Of a DNA stretch of 44,621 nt, positions 22,871 through 31,271 are shown one piece after another. Source of the DNA: Ignavibacteria bacterium RIFCSPLOWO2_12_FULL_56_21 (GTDB lineage: Bacteria; Bacteroidota; Ignavibacteria; UBA10030); the NCBI GenBank assembly GCA_001802945.1, contig MHAK01000123.1, forward strand, positions 662 to 45,282, read 5' to 3'. The notes beneath the pieces were generated by a model. That model ran no database searches. It was not told where the DNA came from and saw only the letters and a list, made by a program, of their open reading frames with translations. The position numbers and the translations under genes were made by a program. Positions within the stretch are counted from its first letter, which is position 1; the number at the start of each line of letters is the position of its first letter.

Positions 22871-24876
22871 CAATAGGTCAGAAGTTGGTGCAGTTTGTCG
22901 CCGAGACGAGTTCGACCAAGGAAGTGTTTTTCCAGATGGATATTGTACGGTACAGGAGTATCGAGGGAACCCAGCCGCATGACGGGAGCATCGAGGTCCG
23001 AAAAGCATTCTTCGGAGATGGTCGCAGCGATCTCGCCGATAAAAGAGCCCGTCTGTGTGTCCTCTGTAAGCACGAGGAGTCGGTTCGTCTTTCGCACGGA
23101 AGCGATAACTGTTTTCCGGTCCCACGGCAGCAGGGTGCGCAGGTCGATGACTTCGACGCTTCCTTCGGCCCGATCCGCGGCTTCCAGCGCCCAATGAACG
23201 CCCCAGCCATACGTCACGATCGTGGCATCCGTTCCTTCCCGCACGACGCTCGCCGAAGCAAAAGGCACATTGTAATACTTGTCGGGCACGAGACCGTCAA
23301 CGCTGCGATACAGGAACTTGTGTTCAAAGAACAGCACGGGATTGGGGTCAAGGAAGCTCGTCGTCAGCAGCCCCTTTGCGTCAAAAGGCGTCGATGGATA
23401 CACAACCTTGAGACCCGGGATGTGGGTGAACCATGCTTCCGTGCTCTGCGAATGAAACGGACCGGCTCCGACGCCGGCGCCGGTCGGCATGCGAACGACC
23501 ACGTTCACTGATTGGCCCCATCGATAGTGCGTCTTCGCGAGATTATTGACAATCTGGTTGAAGCCGCACGCGGCGAAATCGGCAAACTGCATTTCTACCA
23601 TTGAAGGACGTCCCGCGATCGACAATCCAAGCGCCGCCCCCAGGATGGCGGATTCGCACAACGGCGTGTTCCGAACCCTCTCTTTGCCGAACTTCTCAAC
23701 GAATCCCTCCGTCACTTTGAAAACGCCGCCGTACTCTGCGATGTCCTGTCCCATGAGCACGAGCCGTGTATCGCGCTCCATCGCCTGTCGAAGTCCATCC
23801 TGCACCGCATTCACGAACCTCTTCTTCGATTGTCGCGAAATATCCGGTGGAACAATCTCCACGTTCAGCCGCGCATAGACATCCTCCATTTCCACGGTGA
23901 TGTCGGGTTCCTTGTTCTCTTGGCCGGTCGATTTCTCCCATGCTGCATCAATGAGTTCTTTGAAGCGTGTGCGCGTCGCCTCGACCTTTTTCCCGGTCAG
24001 GATCCCGGCATCGAGGAGATATTTTTGATAGTTCTCCACCGGATCCTTTTTGCCCCATTGATCGAAGAGCTTTTGGGGAACGTACTTCGTTCCGGATGCC
24101 TCTTCGTGTCCCCGCATGCGAAACGTAAGGGCTTCCAGTAGGATAGGACGACGCGTCGTCCGTACCTTCTCTGCAAGGGAGCGAACCGTATCATACACTT
24201 CAAGAACATTGTTCCCGTCGATCTGCACGCCTTCCATGCCGTATCCGGCCGCCTTGTCGACAAAGAACTTCTGACGGAATTGTTGTGACGAGGGAGTTGA
24301 AAGCCCGTAGCCGTTGTTCTCGACGAGAAAAATGACCGGCAGGTCCCATACGGAGGCCACGTTGATCGCTTCGTGAAAATCTCCTTCGCTGGCTCCGCCG
24401 TCGCCCGAGAATACGAGCGTCACGTCGTTCGTTCTGTCGAGAACACTCGCAAGCGCCAATCCATCCGCGACGCCCAGCATGGCGCCAAGATGCGATATCA
24501 TGCCGATAATGCGGTGTTCCGGGGCGCCGAAATGGAATGATCGGTCGCGCGCCTTTGTGTATCCCGCCGGTCTTCCTTCCCACTGTGCGAACAGTCGATG
24601 GAGCGGAACGTTGCGGGAAGTGAATACCCCGAGATTTCGGTGGAGCGGAAGAATGTAATCGGTTTCGCGGAGGGCCATCGCGGAACCGACGGCGATCGCT
24701 TCTTGGCCGATGCCGGAGAACCATTTGCTCAGCTTTCCCTGACGGAGAAGGATGAGCATCTTTTCTTCGATCATCCGGGGGAGAAGAATGCCTTCGAACA
24801 GCCGGAGAAGTAGTTCGATGTCGAACTTCTTTCGGTCGAATCGAATGTCGTGGGAAGGCGTGTGTGTCGTCGTCAT
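22870..24876 (-). CDS. Fused alpha/beta E1 of 2-oxoacid dehydrogenase
   Basis: A 668-residue enzyme joining both E1 subunits. The alpha part (about 15-320) has the thiamine diphosphate motif GDGGASEGD ... VENN (158-188) and the SGIGQEAIAVG entry loop. The beta part (about 345-668) has MGQDIAEYGGVFKVTEG and the VRMPTGAGVGAGPFHSQS loop. It decarboxylates a 2-oxoacid (branched-chain or pyruvate) and passes the acyl group to a lipoyl E2. The fused form is common in Bacteroidota, and the MVEMQFADF region is like branched-chain E1beta. No E2 or E3 gene is nearby. A hairpin with a T run lies just before the start codon. Confidence 0.93.
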   Translation of the reverse strand: MTTTHTPSHDIRFDRKKFDIELLLRLFEGILLPRMIEEKMLILLRQGKLSKWFSGIGQEAIAVGSAMALRETDYILPLHRNLGVFTSRNVPLHRLFAQWEGRPAGYTKARDRSFHFGAPEHRIIGMISHLGAMLGVADGLALASVLDRTNDVTLVFSGDGGASEGDFHEAINVASVWDLPVIFLVENNGYGLSTPSSQQFRQKFFVDKAAGYGMEGVQIDGNNVLEVYDTVRSLAEKVRTTRRPILLEALTFRMRGHEEASGTKYVPQKLFDQWGKKDPVENYQKYLLDAGILTGKKVEATRTRFKELIDAAWEKSTGQENKEPDITVEMEDVYARLNVEIVPPDISRQSKKRFVNAVQDGLRQAMERDTRLVLMGQDIAEYGGVFKVTEGFVEKFGKERVRNTPLCESAILGAALGLSIAGRPSMVEMQFADFAACGFNQIVNNLAKTHYRWGQSVNVVVRMPTGAGVGAGPFHSQSTEAWFTHIPGLKVVYPSTPFDAKGLLTTSFLDPNPVLFFEHKFLYRSVDGLVPDKYYNVPFASASVVREGTDATIVTYGWGVHWALEAADRAEGSVEVIDLRTLLPWDRKTVIASVRKTNRLLVLTEDTQTGSFIGEIAATISEECFSDLDAPVMRLGSLDTPVPYNIHLEKHFLGRTRLGDKLHQLLTY

Positions 24877-24882
24877 GGGAGC

Positions 24883-24910
24883 AAGAAAAACCGGGGTCCA
24901 GGCCCCGGTT
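24883..24910 (-). promoter_or_regulatory. Leader hairpin with T run (possible attenuator)
   Basis: On the minus strand AACCGGGG-CCTGGA-CCCCGGTT is followed directly by TTTC: a perfect 8-bp GC-rich stem running into five T bases, the form of an intrinsic terminator. It ends only some 10 bases before the E1 start codon, and the gene upstream runs the other way. So it can only act on the leader of the E1 operon itself. Confidence 0.55.
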
Positions 24911-25036
24911 GGAAGGGTAAGATGTCAAAAAATAGGGTGGCGGACAAGAGGACGTGCGAATCGTGTGTCGACGGTTGATTCGGGGATATTGGATATGTAG
25001 GTTACCGTCCCACGAAAGCACATGAAGGAACTGAAC

Positions 25037-26029
25037 ATGGAAGGTTCACCGATCCGTTTCGGTATCATCGGATTTGGACGATTTGCGGAGCGCACTATTC
25101 TGCCGGCGTTGCGCGCTTCAGGGGTTGCTGAAGCAATTGCGCTGCAGAAGCGATCACAGAAAGAAGCCGATGCGAAGGCGCGTGAGTATGGCGTCCCTTA
25201 CGCTTTTCACCGCGCCGCCGATCTTGTACGTCATCCGGAGGTCGATGCCGTCTTCATCGTTTCCGCCAACGCCGCACATTGTGCGGAAACGCTCGCCGCC
25301 GCTGCCGCAGGAAAACATGTTCTCGTCGAAAAACCGATGGCCGCAACGGTCGCACAGGCGCAGAAGATGATCCGCGCCTGCCGGTCCGCCCGGGTAAAGC
25401 TCATGGTCGGCCACATGGTCCGCCTTTCCCCCGTCATCGTTCGCATGAAGCAGCTGATCGCCGAGGGATCGATCGGATCACTCGTGCATGTTCACGCCGA
25501 ATTCTTTTACGATCACCGTTTCAGCCATCGCCGATGGATGTTCGACCGCAAAGTAGCCGGCGGCGGACCGGTGCACGACATCGGCGTGCATTGCCTCGAT
25601 ACCATCCGCTCGATCGTTGCCGATAAGGTGCGGACAGTTCGCGGGGTGGTTTCTCCCGCTCCGAATGCCAAACGCACGGAGACCACATCTGCCGCGTCGA
25701 TCGTGTTTCAGAAGGGAGTGACGGCCTCGATCTACAGCTCGTTCGCCGGTCCATACCGGCGCTCGTTCATTGAAGTGCGCGGTACAGACGCCACGTTGTC
25801 GGCGTTCGATTTCACCAAAAGCGGCGTCCAAGTGAACCTGCACATCGTCCGCGCGAACAACGGGGAACCCCTTCCCCCTGTCGTCGAACCGATCTCCGTT
25901 CCCGACCTGTACGCCGAAGAAATCCGGCTGTTTGTCGACAGCATTCGCACACGCACCGACCCTCCAATCAGCGGCGAGGAGGGATTGATCAATCAGAAGA
26001 TCCTTGACCAGATGCTTCGCCCGCGTTAG
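25037..26029 (+). CDS. Gfo/Idh/MocA family oxidoreductase
   Basis: A 330-residue NAD(P)-dependent enzyme. ATG 25037 follows AAGGA by 8 bases; an ATG 15 bases earlier has no ribosome site. The Rossmann start is FGIIGFGRFAER, and the conserved E-K-P motif is VLVEKPMA (Lys near residue 94). The C-terminal half has the catalytic-region pattern GGGPVHDIGVHCLDTIR, in which Asp and His are usual. The family oxidises or reduces sugars, inositols or related cyclic compounds; the substrate is not clear. It is divergent from the E1 operon and followed by a 53-base gap. Confidence 0.92.
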   Translation: MEGSPIRFGIIGFGRFAERTILPALRASGVAEAIALQKRSQKEADAKAREYGVPYAFHRAADLVRHPEVDAVFIVSANAAHCAETLAAAAAGKHVLVEKPMAATVAQAQKMIRACRSARVKLMVGHMVRLSPVIVRMKQLIAEGSIGSLVHVHAEFFYDHRFSHRRWMFDRKVAGGGPVHDIGVHCLDTIRSIVADKVRTVRGVVSPAPNAKRTETTSAASIVFQKGVTASIYSSFAGPYRRSFIEVRGTDATLSAFDFTKSGVQVNLHIVRANNGEPLPPVVEPISVPDLYAEEIRLFVDSIRTRTDPPISGEEGLINQKILDQMLRPR

Positions 26030-26082
26030 AAAACTGAACATCACCTGAAAATTTGAGGTTGTGTCGAGTCAAACCCGCATGT

Positions 26083-27534
26083 TCACTGTCCCGCGTCTCT
26101 CGGATACCGTTGCAGCATACCCTCTTCTTTCATCGTCTTTTCAATAGCATCCATCTCCATCGGAACGAACCGTGACTCGACCTCGCAACCGGTTTCGGTG
26201 ATGACGATCAGGTCCTCCAGCCGGATGTTGATCCCTTCCTCGCGTACGACAAGCGCGGGCTCAATTGTAAAGACCATGCCGGGCTTATAGACCCCTCCGT
26301 ATTCTCCGACATCGTGCGTCGCCATTCCCGTCCAGTGTCCCAAAGACGCGCGCGGATTCTGGGACTGCATTCTGAACCTCTCCACAAACGTCTTGCAGGC
26401 CGTCTCGTACAACGGTTTTGAGAACTTCGACTGGGCGAGCACCTTGTCCATGTCCTTGACCGCCACTTGGAGTATCTGTTGGCCGGTCAGATTCGGGCGA
26501 ATGGCGCCCAGAATGGACTTATAGCATGCGAGATAGAACCCGTAGAGTTCGCGCTGCCAAGCGTTGAACGTACCGCTTACCGGGATCATGCGGGTGAGGT
26601 CGCTCATATAGTATCCGACATCCGGCGCAAAATCGAACAGCAGCAATTCCCCGTCCCTCATTTTGCGTTTACCAGCGTTGTAATGACCGACCATGGCATT
26701 GGGCCCGGATGCGATGAGCGAATAGTACGCTTCACCCTGGGCTCCGTTGCGATAATATATGTACTTCGCCATTCCGTCAAGTTCATGTTCATAGATCCCC
26801 GGTTCTGTCGACCGCATACCCTCGATCAAGGCGAGACCCGATAAGCGGGTCGCTTTTTTAATACGAACGATCTCCCTCGGACTCTTTATCGAGCGAAGTC
26901 CATCGAGTATCGGCGAGAGATCTTTCACGGAGAACATGGGGAATCGTTCCTTCAGCTTCTCGATCAGAACTCCTTCTCGCGAAGGTCTGCCGTCGAACGG
27001 GTCGGCCATATGGTCCGCCATAACGCGAACAGCGAGGTCGCGGCTCATCGCAAATCCTTCCGCCGGCTGGTGCGCAACATACACCTCCTTCACGCTCCCG
27101 GTCCAACCCATCCGCGCCAGATGCTCTCCCAACAGGTCTGTGCCGAACACAGCATCCACTCCGGTGAACTTCTTGATCTCGTCGGCGTCTTCCGCAGACA
27201 ACAATTTCCCCTCCGATCGTTCCCTGGCCTCGTTGCGATGGGGGACGAACAACGTCGACTGCCTCTGCGAACCGTTGATCAACAGATATGCATGGGGAAC
27301 TTCGAGACCGCAGAGATAATAGAATTCATTCGATTGCCGGAACCGCGTATATCCGGCGGCGTTCGGAGCCCCCTGCGCGAGCGCGACGGCGTTGGAACCG
27401 ATGGCGTCATAGACCCTCACCCGCCGCTGTGTGAATTCTTCGGCCGGGAAGTCCGACGTGAACAGCGGAATATCCTGCGCAACAGTGACAACTGTCAGCG
27501 TCAGGACGAACGAACCAACGGTGATCGGCCGCAT
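26083..27534 (-). CDS. Secreted M24B Xaa-Pro aminopeptidase
   Basis: A 483-residue metallopeptidase. A signal peptide (1-19, ending VAQ) follows a strong AGGAGG ribosome site. The N-terminal domain (about 25-190) is creatinase/prolidase-like. The C-terminal pita-bread domain has its five metal ligands: Asp in LLLFDFAPD, Asp in YYMSDLTRM, His in GMATHDVGEYG, Glu in VFTIEPAL and Glu in NIRLEDL. It removes N-terminal residues before proline, here in the periplasm or outside. It starts 38 bases after pdxJ and is probably co-transcribed with it, with no obvious functional tie. Confidence 0.94.
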   Translation of the reverse strand: MRPITVGSFVLTLTVVTVAQDIPLFTSDFPAEEFTQRRVRVYDAIGSNAVALAQGAPNAAGYTRFRQSNEFYYLCGLEVPHAYLLINGSQRQSTLFVPHRNEARERSEGKLLSAEDADEIKKFTGVDAVFGTDLLGEHLARMGWTGSVKEVYVAHQPAEGFAMSRDLAVRVMADHMADPFDGRPSREGVLIEKLKERFPMFSVKDLSPILDGLRSIKSPREIVRIKKATRLSGLALIEGMRSTEPGIYEHELDGMAKYIYYRNGAQGEAYYSLIASGPNAMVGHYNAGKRKMRDGELLLFDFAPDVGYYMSDLTRMIPVSGTFNAWQRELYGFYLACYKSILGAIRPNLTGQQILQVAVKDMDKVLAQSKFSKPLYETACKTFVERFRMQSQNPRASLGHWTGMATHDVGEYGGVYKPGMVFTIEPALVVREEGINIRLEDLIVITETGCEVESRFVPMEMDAIEKTMKEEGMLQRYPRDAGQ

Positions 27535-27572
27535 GAACCCTCCTGGAGGTATAAGAAGAAATTGAATGACGG

Positions 27573-28316
27573 TTAATGGCGGCTGTGGCTCGCGTCGCGG
27601 ACGACGCCGACCATCTCCCGCACTGCACGGGCAAGACCGACGGACAACGCGCGTACGATAATGGCGTATCCGATGCTCAGTTCCCGGACCTGGGGGATCC
27701 GGACAATGCGGGCCGTATTCGTGTAGTGCAATCCATGACCCGCATGGATTTTGAGTCCAAGGCTCACGCCCAGGGCTGCTGCTGCACGCAATCGATAGAA
27801 CTGACGCAAGCGCGCACGACCGGCGACTGCATCCGCATATTCGCCGGTATGGAGCTCGACCATATCCGCTCCCGCTTCAGCCGAAGCTTCGATCTGAACC
27901 CGTATCGGGTCGACAAAGAGACTTACGGGAATGCCCGCATCGTGGAAGCGCTCGATCACACGTTTCATCCGCGTCTTTTGACGTACAATATCCAGTCCCC
28001 CTTCTGTCGTCAATTCTCTGCGGCGTTCGGGAACGAGAGTGACGAGATCCGGAACCGTGCGCAATGCAATACGAACGATCTCTGGCGTTGCCGCCATTTC
28101 CAGGTCGAATCTCGTTCGCATCTCATGACGCAGGCGATGAACGTCCTTATCGCGAATATGACGCCGGTCTTCCCGAAGATGGCATACGATTCCGTTCGCT
28201 CCTGCACGCACACAGGTTCGGGCTGCATCAACGATGTCGGGAGCTGTGCCGCCCCGTGCATTGCGCACGGTTGCAATATGGTCGATATTGATCAACAGGC
28301 TGACGGGAGAGGCCAT
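27573..28316 (-). CDS. pdxJ: Pyridoxine 5'-phosphate synthase
   Basis: A 247-residue TIM-barrel enzyme that condenses 1-deoxy-xylulose 5-phosphate with 3-amino-2-oxopropyl phosphate, the last ring-forming step of the DXP-dependent vitamin B6 route. Conserved stretches are LLINIDHIATVRNARGG at the N-terminus (catalytic His), CHLREDRRHI, DLVTLVPERR, VELHTGEYA and the C-terminal KIHAGHGLHY phosphate-binding loop. ATG 28316 is preferred over an in-frame TTG 12 bases upstream. The DXP it needs is also the substrate of Dxr, encoded about 10 kb away here. The call is secure. Confidence 0.97.
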   Translation of the reverse strand: MASPVSLLINIDHIATVRNARGGTAPDIVDAARTCVRAGANGIVCHLREDRRHIRDKDVHRLRHEMRTRFDLEMAATPEIVRIALRTVPDLVTLVPERRRELTTEGGLDIVRQKTRMKRVIERFHDAGIPVSLFVDPIRVQIEASAEAGADMVELHTGEYADAVAGRARLRQFYRLRAAAALGVSLGLKIHAGHGLHYTNTARIVRIPQVRELSIGYAIIVRALSVGLARAVREMVGVVRDASHSRH

Positions 28317-28472
28317 CGGTACATCCAAGCTATTTTCACAATTGATACGCGGGTTGAATATACGGATTTTCTGGAGTTTTTCGGGGAAGATGTAGGGTAC
28401 AACGATATATGAAACTTCGACTTACCGGAAATCGTAAACATCAACGACAAGCACTTCCCTCTTGGTGACACC

Positions 28473-30149
28473 ATGAAAACCTTCTCGTTCACAGTCTGTT
28501 TCCTCCTCATGTTCGGAGCGGCCGCAGCGAATGCGCAATCCAAATCGCAGCCGACCAGCAAAGACAATGACGAGTTCACCCAACGACTTGAGAAGGAGAT
28601 CGATCGATTCCTCAGCCGTGTGACCCGCAGCTGGACCCGCATCAACGACTCAGACATTGAAGAGAGCGACACGCTCGACCGCAAGCGTCGCTCCCTCCGA
28701 ACGGCGGATATTTCCAGCGACCCCTATGCGCATTCGTATACCGGACACACGGTCATAGAAGAAGGAGAAACGGTCGACGGCGATGTCGTCGTAAAGGGGG
28801 GAAATCTGACCGTCCTCGGCACGGTCGACGGTGACGTGCTTGTCATTGGCGGAACGCTCTTCGTCAAAGAGGGCGGAACGGTCACGGGGAATGCACGGGT
28901 GATTAACGGCGATATTGTCAAGGACGATGGCGGCACGATCGAGGGGTACGAGGACAAGAGTAATGCGACTGCCAGCAGTTATAGAACGAATCGTTCAAGC
29001 TTTCGCCGTTATGGAACGTCCTTTGAGGTTCCCTGGAAAAGTGAATACAGTAATCTGGACGACGTCGTGCTTCGTTACAATCGCGTGGAGGGGATATTCC
29101 TCGGGCTTGGCTCTGAAAAGCGATACTATTGGGATGGTCGCCGCTCCTGGACTGGATTTGGGAGCTTCGGCTGGGGATTCAAGTCGCACACATGGCGATG
29201 GAACCTCGGCGTTGCACGGCAGTTTCCGCTGACCGAAGAGGGAAGCCATCTCCTGGAATTGGGCGTAGAAGCATACAGCCTGACCGATTCGAAGGACCGA
29301 TGGATCATCGGAACGAATGAGAACACGGCGGCGGCTTTCTTCATCCATGAGGATTTCCTCGACTACTTCAGCCGGCGGGGCATCACAGGTCACGTCGCCT
29401 GGGCGACTCAAGGTTCCGTTCTCCGCACCGAGGTCCGAGTCGGCTATGCAGTGGACAGATATGACTCGCTGACCAACAGGGTCAATTGGGCAATGTTTGG
29501 AGGCGATAAGTCCTTTCGTCCCAATCCTCCAATCACCGAAGGGAATATGCGAAGCGTCGTCGCCACCGTTGGAATGACCACGCTCGACAAGACGGTCCGC
29601 GGTCCGGAAGGATGGGCAATCGTCGCCACGGCAGAACTTGGGCGCCGAATGCCGGGAAGCGATTATTCATTCGACCAGTACATTCTCGATATTCGCCGTT
29701 ATCAGCCACTCGGACGATACGACAACCTGAATGTGCGGTTCCGCGCCGGATCATCCGAGGGTATTCTTCCCGAGCAGCGAATCTTTCAGATCGGCGGGTT
29801 GAGCACCTTGCAGGCCTATCGATACAAGTCCTTTGTTGGCACTCGCATGGTCCTGATCAACGCAGAGTATATTGTCGACGGCAATTTTCTGGACGACCTT
29901 GATTTCTGGCCGTCGTGGATGTTCGGCGGGGTCAATTTCCTCTTTCTCTCAGACGCGGGTTTTGTCCGCACGCCATTCCCGACTACCGCTCCACAGGATG
30001 GTTTTGACAAGGTTACCTGGAGCGAGTTCAATCACAATTTTGGTTTTGGGCTTGCCAATCGCTCCGGCTCATTCCGCTTTGCATACACATGGAGAACAGA
30101 CATCAAGGCTCCCGGCGCGCTCGTCTTTCGTTTTGTCCGGCCGTTCTGA
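28473..30149 (+). CDS. Outer-membrane barrel protein with bactofilin-like domain
   Basis: A 558-residue protein in three parts. A signal peptide (1-22) and charged helix (about 30-60) come first. Residues 91-158 form a polymer-forming cytoskeletal (bactofilin)-like beta-helix with short repeats: GETVDGDVVVKGGNLTV, GTVDGDVLVIGG, GTVTGNARVINGDI. Residues 195-558 are strongly beta-patterned, and near 440-475 FQIGGLSTLQAYRYKSFVG...LINAEY resembles the Omp85/BamA-TamA strand and L6 region. The last residues, FRFVRPF, end in Phe, the usual barrel signature. It probably sits in the outer membrane with the beta-helix on the periplasmic side. I see no POTRA repeats. The function is unknown. Confidence 0.78.
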   Translation: MKTFSFTVCFLLMFGAAAANAQSKSQPTSKDNDEFTQRLEKEIDRFLSRVTRSWTRINDSDIEESDTLDRKRRSLRTADISSDPYAHSYTGHTVIEEGETVDGDVVVKGGNLTVLGTVDGDVLVIGGTLFVKEGGTVTGNARVINGDIVKDDGGTIEGYEDKSNATASSYRTNRSSFRRYGTSFEVPWKSEYSNLDDVVLRYNRVEGIFLGLGSEKRYYWDGRRSWTGFGSFGWGFKSHTWRWNLGVARQFPLTEEGSHLLELGVEAYSLTDSKDRWIIGTNENTAAAFFIHEDFLDYFSRRGITGHVAWATQGSVLRTEVRVGYAVDRYDSLTNRVNWAMFGGDKSFRPNPPITEGNMRSVVATVGMTTLDKTVRGPEGWAIVATAELGRRMPGSDYSFDQYILDIRRYQPLGRYDNLNVRFRAGSSEGILPEQRIFQIGGLSTLQAYRYKSFVGTRMVLINAEYIVDGNFLDDLDFWPSWMFGGVNFLFLSDAGFVRTPFPTTAPQDGFDKVTWSEFNHNFGFGLANRSGSFRFAYTWRTDIKAPGALVFRFVRPF

Positions 30150-30176
30150 TTTCGGAGTTCGCTTCAGTACATGACA

Positions 30177-30208
30177 AAGGGCGATCGTTTGGTCGCCCTT
30201 CGTGTTTT
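30177..30208 (+). terminator. Intrinsic terminator after the barrel gene
   Basis: AAGGGCGA (30177-30184), 8-base loop, TCGCCCTT (30193-30200), then CGTGTTTT. It lies 27 bases after the barrel stop and just before the end of the convergent BMC operon, so it may also help end that transcript. Confidence 0.75.
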
Positions 30209-30226
30209 CAGGCCTGTGTTCGCTCG

Positions 30227-30784
30227 TCAGTTGTTGCGGGCTTTGAGCAGCGCTTCCATCAGCTCCTGTTTGTTCGCTCTGGAGATCTCACGCCCATGAA
30301 TCGGGAGCCCGGAAATTCCACGTGCATGGCGTCGAAGTTCATGTACGGACATGGCGGCAAGCTTCCGGAAGTATGCCTGGTCTTCCGCGTTCAGTCCTTC
30401 CGGCTCCGACGGCTCCGGTCCGCCATCGTCCTCGGCCTCTTCATCTGAATCCTCGCTTCGCTCATCGTGTCCCAGGAGCTCTGCTTCGACGTCGGCGAGG
30501 GAACGCGCACCCCGGGCAAAGATAAGGTCTTCGATCCCCTCGGCGGGGCGTGGTATAACGTGCGTTGAGACCAGCGTGCCCACCCGTTGCGCGGCGGCGG
30601 CGCCGGCATCGACCGCGGACCGAACAGCGGCTGTCTCCCCAACGATCTTGATTGTGATCATCGCCGGGTCGGTGCGTTCCTTTCCCACGAGCACAACGTT
30701 GGCAGCTTTCACCATTGCGTCGGCTGCTTCAATTGCGGCAATGAGCCCGCGGGTCTCGACGAGTCCGAGTGCGTATTCTGGCAT
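30227..30784 (-). CDS. BMC shell protein with acidic linker and Rho-N-like tail
   Basis: A 185-residue protein. Residues 1-88 are a complete BMC-H domain ([20 protein letters not shown] ... STHVIPRP), which forms hexamers tiling microcompartment facets. The pore loop reads ERTDPAM where PduA-type proteins have an IGSG-like loop, so the pore should differ in size and charge. An acidic linker follows (about 105-130, Glu/Asp/Ser-rich). Residues 133-183 then form a helix-extended-helix unit (MSVHELRRHARGI ... SRANKQELMEALLKA) like Rho-N/SAP nucleic-acid-binding folds. EutK of ethanolamine compartments likewise joins a BMC domain to a nucleic-acid-binding-like tail. It lies 49 bases after a plain BMC-H gene, with a hairpin between. 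Confidence 0.9.
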   Translation of the reverse strand: MPEYALGLVETRGLIAAIEAADAMVKAANVVLVGKERTDPAMITIKIVGETAAVRSAVDAGAAAAQRVGTLVSTHVIPRPAEGIEDLIFARGARSLADVEAELLGHDERSEDSDEEAEDDGGPEPSEPEGLNAEDQAYFRKLAAMSVHELRRHARGISGLPIHGREISRANKQELMEALLKARNN

Positions 30785-30792
30785 AGCTCAAG

Positions 30793-30828
30793 ACGACACA
30801 GGCGACGCCGGAGCATCGCCTGTGGTCG
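30793..30828 (-). promoter_or_regulatory. Hairpin between the two BMC genes
   Basis: CACAGGCGA (30797-30805) and TCGCCTGTG (30816-30824) form a perfect 9-bp stem. ACGA and TCGT extend it across a one-base bulge. There is no T run on either side, so it is more likely an RNA-stability or processing element than a terminator. It could set the ratio of the two shell proteins. Confidence 0.5.
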
Positions 30829-30833
30829 TTGGC

Positions 30834-31127
30834 CTACTTCTGGGGACGTTTCGGGAGGATCAATTCCACGTCGCTGTGCGGACGCGGAATGACATGAACA
30901 GAGACCAGCTCGCCGACGCGTTGGGCGGCAGCCGCCCCGGCATCCGTGGCAGCCTTCACCGCACCGACATCTCCCCGCACCATCACGGTAACGTAGCCGC
31001 CGCCGATCTGCTCTTTGCCGATCAGCGTCACTTTCGCGGCTTTCACCATGGCGTCCGCGGCTTCGATTGCTCCGACGAGACCCTTGGTTTCCACCATGCC
31101 CAGTGCATCGAGGGAAATGTCCGACAT
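30834..31127 (-). CDS. BMC-H microcompartment shell protein
   Basis: A 97-residue protein that aligns by eye with PduA/EutM along its whole length: [20 protein letters not shown], a pore loop [26 protein letters not shown] and [16 protein letters not shown]. It would form flat hexamers whose central pore passes small metabolites; the pore loop IGGG is close to the canonical IGSG. A good ribosome site (TAGGAG, 8 bases before ATG) suggests strong translation. It is first in a two-gene operon. No BMC-P (vertex) protein, BMC-T protein or signature enzyme is found within the window, so this is a satellite locus or part of an incomplete system. Confidence 0.96.
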   Translation of the reverse strand: MSDISLDALGMVETKGLVGAIEAADAMVKAAKVTLIGKEQIGGGYVTVMVRGDVGAVKAATDAGAAAAQRVGELVSVHVIPRPHSDVELILPKRPQK

Positions 31128-31271
31128 GTATGTTCTCCTAAAATCAGGTTATGAACTTACTGCGAGAACTGCGTTTTCGATAGAACTCGAATGATGCAGC
31201 CATACAAAGTGCGTGCAATATAAAGAGGACCTCCATGATTGTCAACGGCGATGCTCCCGATCATGCTCCGG

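Noticed and set aside
21722-22876. Plus-strand open frame of 384 codons opposite the PLP enzyme
   Set aside because: It is a shadow of a well-recognised enzyme gene, with no family features or ribosome site.
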